A program made the translations under genes and the position numbers. A stretch of 24,143 nt of DNA, taken from positions 1 to 24,143 of the forward strand of contig CAZDCZ010000049.1 in assembly GCA_964504155.1 (NCBI GenBank), written 5' to 3'. Below, piece after piece: positions 5,617 through 15,238 of this stretch. The DNA comes from CAZDCZ01 sp964504155. Its GTDB lineage: Bacteria > Bacteroidota > Bacteroidia > Bacteroidales > UBA12077. The first letter of the stretch is position 1, and each line of letters opens with the position of its first letter. The notes under the pieces were generated by a model that worked only from the letters and a program-made list of their open reading frames with translations, made no database searches and was not told the DNA's origin.

Positions 5617-8600
5617 TTATTTCAAAATAACTGAATATAATATTGGATAGTTTACACCTTTTCTTATTTTTATTTCTTCATTACCTGTTAAACCGGAATA
5701 GTTATTTATCCCTACGATATGCCAACCATGTTCAATTCCTCCGTCAGGTCTTATAGTAATTGTTTTTTCATTATTTTTAAATTCCAGAAATCTATAATGT
5801 GGAATATTACCAGTTTGAATAAAAATATTTTGATAATCATTATTTTTAGCTAATTTTTTAAGTTCTTCATTTCTATCCTGCGAATTATAATAATTGTGAG
5901 ACAATTTTTTAGGATATTGATATTGATTAAAATGTTGAACTTTTACTTTAAATGAATTAATTGTGAAATTCAGTTCTTTTTTTAAACCTTTGATAAATTG
6001 AATTAGAAGTAATGCAGAAAAGGGTGATTTTAAATATCTGTCGCTATATACAATATCAAAACTTTGGCTTTGCATAATTGCTTTTAAATCAATTCTACTG
6101 TTTGCTTCTTTCAAAAATTCTTTTGCCAATTCTGTTGATTTAAAACTTGTTGTAGGTGAAAGAAAAATTTCTTGTGCTTTGCTTTTGGGTAATGCAATTT
6201 CTATTTTTTCAAATTTTAAATAATCTTGATTATCTGTTTTATAGATATATCCATTATCAGCAGTTCCCCAATTTTCATTAAAAGAATTTTTAAATTTCTC
6301 TGAATAATAAATAACAAAACTGTCGTCTTTTAGCTGAATTTGGCAAATAGGTTTTAATTCTTTGTAATTATTTTTATCTAAATAAAAATCAGCCCAACTG
6401 CTTATTTGTATAGCCGTAATTATGTTATTATCATCATTAGAATAATCAAGTGGCTTATTTACTACAAAATTAATTTGTTTTACCGAAACTTTTTTAAAAT
6501 CATAAATAAAAGAAGCATTTTCTAAATCCCAATCTATTATTTTGTTGTCAATAAAGAACCATATTTTTTTTATATCATTTCTGTATTTAATTCTCTTAAT
6601 ATCCTCTCGTATTGTTCCTAAAACTGATTTTAAATTTGGAATTATTTTTATGAATTTTTTAGGAACTGTTTGTTTAACAGCTTGTTTTAACCAATCTATT
6701 GCTGAATTTCTATCCAACTTTTGTATAACCCATTGAGATTTTCTGTCAATTAGGCATCTGGTGCAAGCTTTTTCGCAAGAACAACCTTCCAGTTTTTTAA
6801 GAGCTTCTTTAAAAATATCTTCTGCATAATATGAAAATTTAACAGAATAACCAGCTCCACCCGAAGCATTATCAAAAATAAATAAAGAACGATATTTATC
6901 ATATCTTTTAATCCCAAAGCTCAGTTCACCTTCTTCAATTCCTAAGTAACTTGTTAAAGTTTTTGTTAAAATAACGCCCAAAGACCAAATTGTTGTTTCA
7001 TTGTTAGTATATTGTTTGTCCTTTTCTCTAAATCTTATTTCACAAAAATCAGTTTTAAACCTACCGCCTAAAATAACGTTTCCTTTTATTCCGTGACTAC
7101 TTTTTGCTCCGGAACAAATATTATCATTTTCACTTTTCCCGCCTCTAAGTCTTTTATGGTCTTTTAGTTCTTCTTTACTAAATGCAGTTCTTCCGCAATG
7201 TAAGCAAACAAAATAGCCATTTCCGTTACCTTTATTGTAATATAATATTTCAGCATTTTCAACGCTATCTCTAATGTCATATATGCTTGTAGCATCATTA
7301 GTCCAAGGTTGAACTCCTATTAATAATGGTTCAATATATTGAGAATTTGATTTTTCAGACACATTTCTATTTGCAGGTTGTAATAAATCAACAGCAAATC
7401 CTGTTGGCTCAATTAGTTCTGTGTATTTTGCAGGCTTATCAAAATCTTTAAAGATAAGCCCTTGCATTGAATTATTATTACATTGTGGACAAGTATCAGA
7501 TAATTGATTTTGTTCATTTATTTCTATAATGCGTTGAAAACCACAATGAGAACAGGATTGTATAATGTCTCGTTTTGCCTCACTCCATTGACTTTTTAAT
7601 ATTATTCCTGCAGATTTATAACTCCAACCGTCGATTATGATATTATTTCCGGGGGCATATTCCATTAATGCTCTTGTAATATGATATGAAGGATTAGGAT
7701 TTGTTGGTTTTCTATTTTTATCAATTAATTTTAAATCTTCAATTGTAGTTGTGTCAAAATTAACAACTCCTGTTGGCATTCCTGCACTTGGAATAAATTT
7801 TTCTTCTGCTATGTAACCAATGACGTATTTGTTTTTGAATTGACTAAACTGATAACTTACAGATTTATATGCAGGTGATTTCTCCCCAAAATCTGATTTT
7901 AAATTCTCCAAAGAATTTTTATATGCTTTTTCTTTTAATAGTGTTTCGCTTAAAATTTTGTTAAAATTCGTTTTAACAAAATCAAGTATGATTTTATTTG
8001 GTTTATCACTTAAAAGTGTTTTTGATTTTAGGTAATTTAAACTTTTTTCATAATTTATAATTTTCACATTATCTAACCATACTTGAAATTGTTCCGCAAT
8101 AGAATGATTATCAAAAAAGAAACTTTCAATTGTTTCAGTAATATTAATACCACCAAGACTTTGAATAAATTTCCCTAAGAAAAAAGCGTTTATATGCCGT
8201 TCAATTACATTTACGCTATTGAAAGACAACATTGGTGAAGCAATTTTATGATTTAATGCCCACTTTGGGTTATCCATAGCATTTGAGCCTATCGGGTTTG
8301 CAGCACAAAATGTAAGTGCAAGTGATTTTGTTTCCGCACGTCGTCCTGCTCGTCCTGCTCTTTGCAAATAATTTGCAGGACTTGGCGGAACATTGTTCAT
8401 AACGACAACAGAAATACCTCCAATATCAACCCCCATTTCCATTGTTGTAGAGCAACTTAAAACATTTACCTTTCCCTCCTCAAATTTTTTCTCCAAATTT
8501 TGTAAACGTTTTTCTGTCTGTTGCGCTGAATGTTCTCCTGCTAAAAATAATGGTTTAATTTTTATTATTCTTTCGTGCAAATCATTCCAAACACCTTTCT

Positions 8601-11583
8601 CTTTTATTTCTTTACACGAAGTTTCTATCCATTTAGTTGTTTTTTGAATATCTAAATTACCGTTTTCATTTTTATTATACGGATATGGAAAATACGGAAA
8701 GCTAATAGGTTCACCAACTTTAAAATGTCTTATGTTTTCTTCTGTTAAATTACCTGTTATCCAAGGTGAATAATCTTTAAAATGACTATCAATTAGACGA
8801 TTTTTAACAGGACATAACCAAAGTTTATTGGCAAGTTCAAAACTAAATTTTTCTTCAATATTAATTTTATAACCGTCATTATCTGTATTACCGTCTTGAT
8901 TTAATATTTTATTTCGTAAAACTATCCAAATATTTTCAAGTAAATTATTAATCTTGTCTTCTAATATTTCATCAATATCTTCTTTATTATGGTAACCTAA
9001 GCCTGCACATATTAATAAACTTAGTCTATTTTGTCTTGCTTGTTTCCTGTTAAATTTAGGAAAGCGTTTAACTTTTACTACATCTGTATTACTCGGATAA
9101 ATTTTGAAGCTTTTTAAGTGAGATGTCGAGTATTTTTTTATATCAGATGGTAACGAAATAATAAAACCATATCTTAAAATATAATCTACACTTATTTTTA
9201 ATAAATTTCCCCATTCTTGTAGATTTATCTCCAAATCTTTTGCTATCTGCGGAAGTTTTACATCTTCGAGTGTATGATATACAATATTTACTAATCCTAA
9301 ATTTTCTAATGAACGTTCACGGGGTAGCCTTCTCGCAAATTGGCTATAAAATAGGGCTTTTAAATATAATTCAATTCCAAAATTATTTTCAGTATCAATT
9401 TTTTTAGAATTATAAAACAGAGTTTTTAAATCACTGCTTATTTGTAATTTTTCAAAAAGTTCTTTCCAAGTCATTCTACTTTTAGAAACATTTGCAGTTT
9501 TACAGCTTTCAATTTCAGCATTAAGTTTTTGTATTTGTTCATTTAGTGCTTTTTTTATAATAGGAAGTGATGCTTTTTTTACTTCATTCTCTAATTCTTT
9601 GATTTCATTTCGTTTTTTTTGAATTTCAGAATTTGATAATAATTTTATACTCCCTTTTCTTTTTTCTGCCAACAGATGAAATACTTGTGAACGTAGCCAA
9701 TTTCTTTCGCTGTCAATATTTATTAATGCAGATACTTTTGCGGTTCCTTGTCTGCTGTCGGTAAATGAAATATATTTATGTCCGCTCCAAAGCATTTTTT
9801 CTGTTATCGGTTTTATCTCTGGTGTTTGCTCCAAAATTACATCAGATAAAATACGATTTAAAAAACTTGAAGATATACGAAAGTGCATTGGATTATGTGT
9901 GCTTTCACCACAATGGGGACAAACGGCTCGCCCTTCAATTTCAGCACCTATAAATTTTCCGTTATCATTTGTTTCAATGCAAGCTTTTTCTGTGAAATTA
10001 TATTTGTTTAAATTATCTTCTATAATATATCTGTTGTTTACATTATATTTGGCAACAAATAAATCAGATTTATTTTCTACAATATTATCTGTATTTTCTT
10101 CGTCTTCCTCATTTTCAATATAAAATGCATCTTGCGTTATAGTTGTGCTAAGTTGAAAGTATTCTTTTTTATCTTCATTGTTTAAATATTTTTCGCCGTG
10201 CAACATATATTTTCCACAAGAACGGCAAGCAACTAATTCTAATAAAGGAAAGCCACAAAAATCACATTCTTTACCTGCGATTGTAGTCATTGTTCCGATA
10301 GAACTTGTCGGTCTTGCTTCTCTGTGTTTTTGACAGTTTGGATTTGTGCAAACAAATACACCACCAATACCACGAGCAAAAAAATGCCCTCTGACCGGAA
10401 ATAAAGGTTTTTTATTTATTATTGTTTCTGATAATAAATCTATTAATTGTATTTGTTCTGCAAAATTATTCACTTTAAAAGGTTTTGCTATTTCAGAAAC
10501 TTTTAGTGCTTCTTTTTTTAATATAGTAGAACGTAAATTATGAATAGGTTTAAATTTAGCTCTATTTTCAAAATCGCTGTTTTTTATTTCTTGTAGTGTG
10601 CAGTTTTCAATTGTAGGTTTAGGAACTTTTGTCAAAATTCGATTACCTTTAATTATTTTTATTTCACTTTCGGGTTGTCCGCTTAAACCGGACATAAAAC
10701 GAAGTAAATCAGTATCACTATCATTACCAACAGTAGCAGAAGTTGCAGCAAAACGAACATCCTTAATATCTACTTCAAAAGCATCTAATACTCTTCTTAT
10801 TAGCATTGCCATTTCTGTGGCTTTTGAACCTGTTAATGTATGGGCTTCATCAAGTAAAATCCATCTTAATTTTCTTTTTGAATTATTAAGCAATTTAACA
10901 TCTTTATTTCTTACAAGAATATATTCCAACATTGTTGGATTTGTAAAAAGGATTTGGGGTGATTCTTCCCTTATCCCTTTTCTTGAAATTATCTCAGGAT
11001 ATGCGTTTCTTTGGTCATTGTTTCTTACTTCCTCTTTTGTATTTCCGTTGTAAACAGCGTAGTTTATTCCGCCTATACGTTTTGTCCACGCATCAATTCT
11101 TTTCTTTTGACTGCTGATAAGAGCATTTAATGGATAAAGAAAAATTGCATTTACGCCTTGTGAATTTCGACAATTTTTATAAATATCATATAAAACAGGA
11201 AGCATAAAACATTCTGTTTTACCTGAACCTGTTCCGGTAGTAACAACAATTGATTTTTTTTTATTGATTAAAGTGTCCCAACTTTCAATTTGATGTTTGT
11301 ATGGAAACCTGTCTTTTGGAAATTTATATTCTTGATTTTCAACACCATCAAGTGCATTGATGAAATTTTTATCAAAAATATTTGTTAAGTTTTCAAATAT
11401 CTTGCTTGATGCATCCCAAGGAAATGTAGTTTGAAAAACAGGTTCGGCTAATAATTTTTCATCTTTTTGGTTAAATATATGTTTTAAATATTGTTGAGTT
11501 TCAACATCTCCGGTTGCCCAAAGTGATAAAATTGCATCTTTTAAACGTTGTTCCGTATTTTTATAAAATTCTAAGAAATTCAT
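5617..11583 (-). CDS. druE: DruE-like DEAH helicase with DUF1998-type C-terminal domain (Druantia)
   Basis: A 1988-residue superfamily 2 helicase. Q98 in PYKHQIESW is the Q-like motif, TGTGSGKT (116-123) the Walker A, DEAH (245-248) the Walker B and SAT (282-284) motif III. Motif VI is QRAGRAGRR near 1070, preceded by an S-x-TTMEMGVDIGG segment. Zinc-binding Cys pairs occur near 412-458, CPHC near 556, CSHC/CPQC near 1344-1366 and CLHC near 1461. The DUF1998-like region (about 1490-1615) has FDNASGGAGYS and a CSCEKACTRC cluster. The last 370 residues include a PHYRFLEF...RPDGG segment near 1926-1950. Helicases of this size with a fused DUF1998 are the hallmark of DruE in Druantia anti-phage systems; DISARM DrmA/DrmB split these parts between two proteins. 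It starts 16 bp after the druH-like gene, as in type III Druantia. The symbol rests on architecture and context. Confidence 0.82.
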   Translation of the reverse strand: MNFLEFYKNTEQRLKDAILSLWATGDVETQQYLKHIFNQKDEKLLAEPVFQTTFPWDASSKIFENLTNIFDKNFINALDGVENQEYKFPKDRFPYKHQIESWDTLINKKKSIVVTTGTGSGKTECFMLPVLYDIYKNCRNSQGVNAIFLYPLNALISSQKKRIDAWTKRIGGINYAVYNGNTKEEVRNNDQRNAYPEIISRKGIREESPQILFTNPTMLEYILVRNKDVKLLNNSKRKLRWILLDEAHTLTGSKATEMAMLIRRVLDAFEVDIKDVRFAATSATVGNDSDTDLLRFMSGLSGQPESEIKIIKGNRILTKVPKPTIENCTLQEIKNSDFENRAKFKPIHNLRSTILKKEALKVSEIAKPFKVNNFAEQIQLIDLLSETIINKKPLFPVRGHFFARGIGGVFVCTNPNCQKHREARPTSSIGTMTTIAGKECDFCGFPLLELVACRSCGKYMLHGEKYLNNEDKKEYFQLSTTITQDAFYIENEEDEENTDNIVENKSDLFVAKYNVNNRYIIEDNLNKYNFTEKACIETNDNGKFIGAEIEGRAVCPHCGESTHNPMHFRISSSFLNRILSDVILEQTPEIKPITEKMLWSGHKYISFTDSRQGTAKVSALINIDSERNWLRSQVFHLLAEKRKGSIKLLSNSEIQKKRNEIKELENEVKKASLPIIKKALNEQIQKLNAEIESCKTANVSKSRMTWKELFEKLQISSDLKTLFYNSKKIDTENNFGIELYLKALFYSQFARRLPRERSLENLGLVNIVYHTLEDVKLPQIAKDLEINLQEWGNLLKISVDYILRYGFIISLPSDIKKYSTSHLKSFKIYPSNTDVVKVKRFPKFNRKQARQNRLSLLICAGLGYHNKEDIDEILEDKINNLLENIWIVLRNKILNQDGNTDNDGYKINIEEKFSFELANKLWLCPVKNRLIDSHFKDYSPWITGNLTEENIRHFKVGEPISFPYFPYPYNKNENGNLDIQKTTKWIETSCKEIKEKGVWNDLHERIIKIKPLFLAGEHSAQQTEKRLQNLEKKFEEGKVNVLSCSTTMEMGVDIGGISVVVMNNVPPSPANYLQRAGRAGRRAETKSLALTFCAANPIGSNAMDNPKWALNHKIASPMLSFNSVNVIERHINAFFLGKFIQSLGGINITETIESFFFDNHSIAEQFQVWLDNVKIINYEKSLNYLKSKTLLSDKPNKIILDFVKTNFNKILSETLLKEKAYKNSLENLKSDFGEKSPAYKSVSYQFSQFKNKYVIGYIAEEKFIPSAGMPTGVVNFDTTTIEDLKLIDKNRKPTNPNPSYHITRALMEYAPGNNIIIDGWSYKSAGIILKSQWSEAKRDIIQSCSHCGFQRIIEINEQNQLSDTCPQCNNNSMQGLIFKDFDKPAKYTELIEPTGFAVDLLQPANRNVSEKSNSQYIEPLLIGVQPWTNDATSIYDIRDSVENAEILYYNKGNGNGYFVCLHCGRTAFSKEELKDHKRLRGGKSENDNICSGAKSSHGIKGNVILGGRFKTDFCEIRFREKDKQYTNNETTIWSLGVILTKTLTSYLGIEEGELSFGIKRYDKYRSLFIFDNASGGAGYSVKFSYYAEDIFKEALKKLEGCSCEKACTRCLIDRKSQWVIQKLDRNSAIDWLKQAVKQTVPKKFIKIIPNLKSVLGTIREDIKRIKYRNDIKKIWFFIDNKIIDWDLENASFIYDFKKVSVKQINFVVNKPLDYSNDDNNIITAIQISSWADFYLDKNNYKELKPICQIQLKDDSFVIYYSEKFKNSFNENWGTADNGYIYKTDNQDYLKFEKIEIALPKSKAQEIFLSPTTSFKSTELAKEFLKEANSRIDLKAIMQSQSFDIVYSDRYLKSPFSALLLIQFIKGLKKELNFTINSFKVKVQHFNQYQYPKKLSHNYYNSQDRNEELKKLAKNNDYQNIFIQTGNIPHYRFLEFKNNEKTITIRPDGGIEHGWHIVGINNYSGLTGNEEIKIRKGVNYPILYSVILK

Positions 11584-11599
11584 ATTAGATTTAGTTTTT

Positions 11600-14500
11600 T
11601 TAGTTTTGTAATTTGTTTAAGCAATATAAAATTGCTCTCCCATACCAATTGGGTGCAATCCACTGAGAATATTGTATATTTCTACGAATTGTTTCTGTTT
11701 GTTTATCGTCTTTCCAGATACTTTTATCTTTACCTGTAATAGATAAAGCAACGACTAATGGTGCTTTTAATAATATTTTAACCAATCTTGTATCATAAGT
11801 AACAGGTAATATTGGTTTATATTTTTCTAGTATTTTTGGACAGATTTGTGGTAATTCATTTATAACTTTTTCACCTAACTGTTGTCTCATTTTTGCTATT
11901 TCTGTATTTAAGTGAAAAAAATTGCTATTTTGTATATTATTATTTATTATATATTCTGCAATTTTATCAAACCATTCTATTGTCCCGCTACCACTGATTA
12001 ATTCAGAAATCTTTTGAAAAAGTAAATCTTTAATTTCTGAATTTTGATAATCATTATTTATCCATTCAATTGCATTATCCCAGTAAGTTTTTGCAATCCA
12101 ATGAAAACTAACTCCCAAATCATTTTCAATATCGTTATAAGTTTGCTCTATAAAATTTTCATCTTCATTATGAATACTTAAAAAACAAAATAATTTTGCG
12201 GTTAATTCAGGCGTTTGTGTAGTAGCTCTAAAAATATCAAATGTAGAAAATGGAATTTCATTATTTACACAAATTTTATAATATTTTAGAACACGTTTCC
12301 AACTGTGTGATTTGGTATTTTCTGTTTGTAGGCGTTCTGTGTGATTTTTTATTCGCTTTTTTCTATCAGTCAGTTCTGTTGGTTTATTATTTTTATCAGT
12401 TGAAACAAAACAAGGTAAAATAGTTGTATTCAGATTATTATTTATTCCTGAAAACACTATATATTTGTCAATAAAAAAACTTTCCGGAATTGTAAATGTA
12501 TCGTCTTCGTGTTTTAAGGAAATCAGTTCTATATTATCAGGTGCACAGTCGAGAGGTATTGCAAACAAATCAATATTATGGTTATGTTTGTCTATTTCTA
12601 TAATGGTTTTATCATCTTCTTTGTTGTATTTTAATATTCTGTTGTGGCTTTTTATTAAAAAAATATTTAATAATTCTCCTTGTGCATTGTATAATTCAAT
12701 CGAAACAGATGAATTTATATCCATTGTATCTGTCAATCTAAATAATTTAGAAGCAAGTTCTTCATATTCTCTTAAAGGAAAAATATGACTTTTTAATGCT
12801 TTTATAATATTGATATGTCTTTTTTGTGTATTATATAATTTTATGAAATAATTATTTTTGTAAAACTGTGATATTATCCGGTATCCCAGTAAATTACCTA
12901 AAAGTATTATTTCGTTTTTTTGTAGAATATTACCATCCGGTGTAAGGATATTAATACCGGAAAAAGGTGAAGCTATTTCTAAAAACAAACTTCTTTTTTG
13001 ATTAATTTTGTTGATTGTTGCGGAAATAGATTTTATTCCTTTTTGAAATTCTTTTAATTTTAATTTTACTATATCATTTTCTACTTCGAGTTCATATAAT
13101 TCACTGTTTTTTATAGTAAAAGATAAATTATTATTTTGCAAAATAGTAATTTGAGCATCTTTTGAATTTTTATTATTAGAAAAAAAATCTAAATTAAGGT
13201 TGCCAATATTATAAAACACAGATGTTTCTTCACAATTTAAAGCATTTAATTTAACTTGAATACAACCTTCGGGCAGTGATGTTCCACTCCATCTTTGCCA
13301 ATTTACTTCTCCGTTTAATCGCCAATACAATTTTAATCCGGAAATTTTTTCTCCATTTTTACGATAAGCTACGATTTGTGGTTTTTTAGTAACTACGGGC
13401 ATATTTGATTTTATTACCCAAGTTGGTTTACTTTCATTGATAAACCAATCAAATGAAGTTGTATTTGATTTGAAAGTAAGTTTTTCATTGTTGTTAAAAA
13501 GTTCAAGTTCATTTTCAAACTCAATCCAGCTTAGTATTTTATCAAATAGTGTTACTTCATTAATTGCATTTTGTATGTTTATATTCCATTGATTATCAAA
13601 CAATACAATACCTTTCTCTGTTCTACAATATTTCCCTTGCTGTAAAATCCATTTGTTTTCTTCCGGACTTGTCCAAAGTGTAGGTTCTGATATTTTCGGA
13701 TTATCAATCATTAAAATAGGAAAATGATATTTTTCACCGTCTGTTGTAGATAAATATATTTCAGGTTTAGTTTCTTGACCGTTCCAAAGAACTTTTGAGT
13801 TATTAAACCAAAAAATTTTATAATTACCTTTTATGTTTTTCTTGAATTTACAAACAAGAATATCATCAACTATTAAATTATATTCTGATTGAAGTTGCAA
13901 TTCTTGAATTTGAGTTAAATCTGAAAAATCTTTTTTTTCAATAATTTCAGGAAAATTAAATTCAAGATAAATTTCTTCTTGTTTTTCTTTTTTATTCAAT
14001 ATCCAGTTGGCACGAAATTTAGTTCTTTTTTTTGCAATTTTTTCGACTTCTCTTTTATGCTTTTTTAATTCATCAGATATAGTTTTGAATGAAGTTGTAG
14101 AAGTTCTTTTACTTTCAAAAATTTTCAAATATTCATCGTCACCATTCCAAATAGCTCTAACTATTTGTAAGCAGCTGTCATATACTGCTTCGTTTCTGCT
14201 TGAATAAGGTAAATATTTAATTATGTCCTCATCGTAAATAAATTCTTCTATTGTAGATGGATTAATTTCTAATACTTTTTTTAAAAAATTTGTGTAAAAT
14301 CCACTATTATTGAGCAAATGATTTATGGGCAATCCTCCTTGCATCAGCAAAGTTCTAAAATATAATTTATTATGGCGTTGTATCCATTTTATGCCGAATA
14401 AAACAGCTCCTTTTTTTGCATATTTATAGAAATCGTCTTGACCACAACAGGATGGATTAACGGAATTATAAATTTCTTGTTTAGTAGGGAAACCACCATT

Positions 14501-14692
14501 ATATTCATTTTTCCACCATTCTGCAAAATAAAGAGTAATATCTCGTGGGTCTAATTCTTGTTCAGTTATTGTTGATAAATGTTGTTTTAGTTCATCGTAT
14601 TCTTCATCTGATAAATTATATTTCCACAAAGGTCTTCCATCGTGTTCATATATATTTCTTTTATCAAATAATGAGTTTACAAATGAGTTCAT
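11600..14692 (-). CDS. druH: DruH-like large protein of Druantia type III
   Basis: A 1030-residue protein with no recognisable enzyme motif. The N-terminus has GRPLWKYNLSDEEYDEL (19-35), YFAEWWKNEYNGGFP (55-69) and LYFRTLLMQGGLPINHL (110-126). This set fits the family I know as STY4851/ECs_5259, which I believe includes DruH of Druantia type III. Residues 205-235 are a Lys-rich helix, 260-760 are beta-rich, and the C-terminal 250 residues are helical. The gene lies 16 bp upstream of the DruE-like helicase in the same operon, matching the druH-druE order. DruH is needed for type III phage defence in published work; its biochemical role is not evident here. The start ATG at 14692 is 68 bp from repeat site F. 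If the assignment is wrong it remains a large helicase partner. Confidence 0.75.
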   Translation of the reverse strand: MNSFVNSLFDKRNIYEHDGRPLWKYNLSDEEYDELKQHLSTITEQELDPRDITLYFAEWWKNEYNGGFPTKQEIYNSVNPSCCGQDDFYKYAKKGAVLFGIKWIQRHNKLYFRTLLMQGGLPINHLLNNSGFYTNFLKKVLEINPSTIEEFIYDEDIIKYLPYSSRNEAVYDSCLQIVRAIWNGDDEYLKIFESKRTSTTSFKTISDELKKHKREVEKIAKKRTKFRANWILNKKEKQEEIYLEFNFPEIIEKKDFSDLTQIQELQLQSEYNLIVDDILVCKFKKNIKGNYKIFWFNNSKVLWNGQETKPEIYLSTTDGEKYHFPILMIDNPKISEPTLWTSPEENKWILQQGKYCRTEKGIVLFDNQWNINIQNAINEVTLFDKILSWIEFENELELFNNNEKLTFKSNTTSFDWFINESKPTWVIKSNMPVVTKKPQIVAYRKNGEKISGLKLYWRLNGEVNWQRWSGTSLPEGCIQVKLNALNCEETSVFYNIGNLNLDFFSNNKNSKDAQITILQNNNLSFTIKNSELYELEVENDIVKLKLKEFQKGIKSISATINKINQKRSLFLEIASPFSGINILTPDGNILQKNEIILLGNLLGYRIISQFYKNNYFIKLYNTQKRHINIIKALKSHIFPLREYEELASKLFRLTDTMDINSSVSIELYNAQGELLNIFLIKSHNRILKYNKEDDKTIIEIDKHNHNIDLFAIPLDCAPDNIELISLKHEDDTFTIPESFFIDKYIVFSGINNNLNTTILPCFVSTDKNNKPTELTDRKKRIKNHTERLQTENTKSHSWKRVLKYYKICVNNEIPFSTFDIFRATTQTPELTAKLFCFLSIHNEDENFIEQTYNDIENDLGVSFHWIAKTYWDNAIEWINNDYQNSEIKDLLFQKISELISGSGTIEWFDKIAEYIINNNIQNSNFFHLNTEIAKMRQQLGEKVINELPQICPKILEKYKPILPVTYDTRLVKILLKAPLVVALSITGKDKSIWKDDKQTETIRRNIQYSQWIAPNWYGRAILYCLNKLQN

Positions 14693-14759
14693 TTATGTGT
14701 TTTTTTTTGCTATTAATTGAAAAAACTACTTTTACTTTTTCCTCATAGCTAATTGCCCA

Positions 14760-14888
14760 TAACGGTCCTTGGGTATGAAGCTGTGCGGGAGTTCCGCCGT
14801 GTTTCAGTGTCCCCCGAAACCGAAAGTTAAAGATAACTAAAATTGTCAGAAAACCACGAAAACCCGCATGCTTTATGACCCAATGTTA
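14760..14888. repeat. attC-like palindromic repeat (site F)
   Basis: This is the best-paired copy. TAAC (14760-14763) and GTTA (14885-14888) are the cores. After the unpaired GGTCC, TTGGGTATGAAGC pairs with the right-arm GCTTTATGACCCAA, then TGCGGG with CCCGCA. The five extra bases on the left arm give the site polarity. Its central part is diverged from B, D and E. It lies 68 bp upstream of druH. Confidence 0.72.
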
Positions 14889-15041
14889 CAAATTGTGCGC
14901 TTATGCCAACTTACTTGTCAAATTAGCTAAAACACTTACAATGAAATACCAAAACAAATTTGTTTTGAAAGGGCAAAATTGGGTTGGATTACAAACTTTT
15001 TGGTAAGCTCGTCTTACCAAAGTGTTTGTGTCGAATGGAAT
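14889..15041. other. Intergenic stretch with inverted and direct repeat ends
   Basis: It begins within GTTACAAATTGTGCGC (14885-14900), which recurs inverted at 16091-16106 with two mismatches. TAAAACACTTACA (14928-14940) recurs directly at 16115-16127. A 16-bp palindrome AAAACAAATTTGTTTT lies at 14951-14966; 14 bp of it recurs around 15900. These features bracket the two-gene module at 15042-15694. Confidence 0.5.
14991..15029 (-). terminator. Strong hairpin downstream of the Arg/Glu-rich gene
   Basis: TTTGGTAAG (14999-15007) and CTTACCAAA (15013-15021) form a perfect 9-bp stem around a 5-base loop, extended by ACAAAC (14991-14996) pairing with GTTTGT (15024-15029). It lies 12 bp after the stop of the minus-strand gene at 15042. 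No U-run follows, so it may terminate poorly or protect the 3' end. Confidence 0.45.
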
Positions 15042-15230
15042 TTAATCATCTTCTTCTGGTCTTCCATCCCTTGGTCTACCATATTCTCTATCATCATCAT
15101 TCCGTTTTCGTCTTTCTTCTTGTTCTTGTATTCTTTTTCTTTCTCTGCGTCTTTCTTCTTCTCTACGTCTTTCTTCTTCTCTGCGCCTTTCTTGTTCTAA
15201 TCTTCTTTTAATTTCTTCTTCGTTACTCAT
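15042..15230 (-). CDS. Arg/Glu-rich low-complexity small protein
   Basis: A 62-residue protein made mostly of Arg and Glu: MSNEEEIKRRLEQE, then hexad repeats of the RREEER type, ending in an Asp/Pro-rich tail. The repeats are encoded by a roughly 18-bp tandem repeat (about 15130-15195) that is purine-rich on the coding strand. It would form a single highly charged helix. It lies 8 bp after the stop of the membrane protein gene upstream and on the same strand, which supports co-expression. Open frames also exist on the opposite strand, but they read as poly-Phe/Ser and are typical shadows. Function unknown; the low complexity keeps confidence modest. Confidence 0.5.
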   Translation of the reverse strand: MSNEEEIKRRLEQERRREEERRREEERRRERKRIQEQEERRKRNDDDREYGRPRDGRPEEDD

Positions 15231-15238
15231 AACATTAA

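Noticed and set aside
10598..11053. 151-residue plus-strand open frame inside druE
   Set aside because: Shadow of the helicase coding frame; hydrophobic, Ser-rich translation typical of antisense frames.
5617..14692. DISARM (drmA/drmB) or a BREX-type system
   Set aside because: DISARM splits the helicase and DUF1998 parts between two genes and needs a methylase; here both are fused in one 1988-residue protein and no methylase or BREX gene is present.
1..14888. CRISPR array
   Set aside because: The repeats are over 100 bp, palindromic, and spaced by 1-10 kb with genes between; no short regular spacers and no cas genes.
1..14888. Insertion sequence or transposon carrying the array
   Set aside because: No transposase or recombinase gene is found in the window.
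14979..15211. Plus-strand poly-Phe/Ser frames
   Set aside because: They are antisense to the purine-rich tandem repeat of the minus-strand Arg/Glu gene and have no other support.
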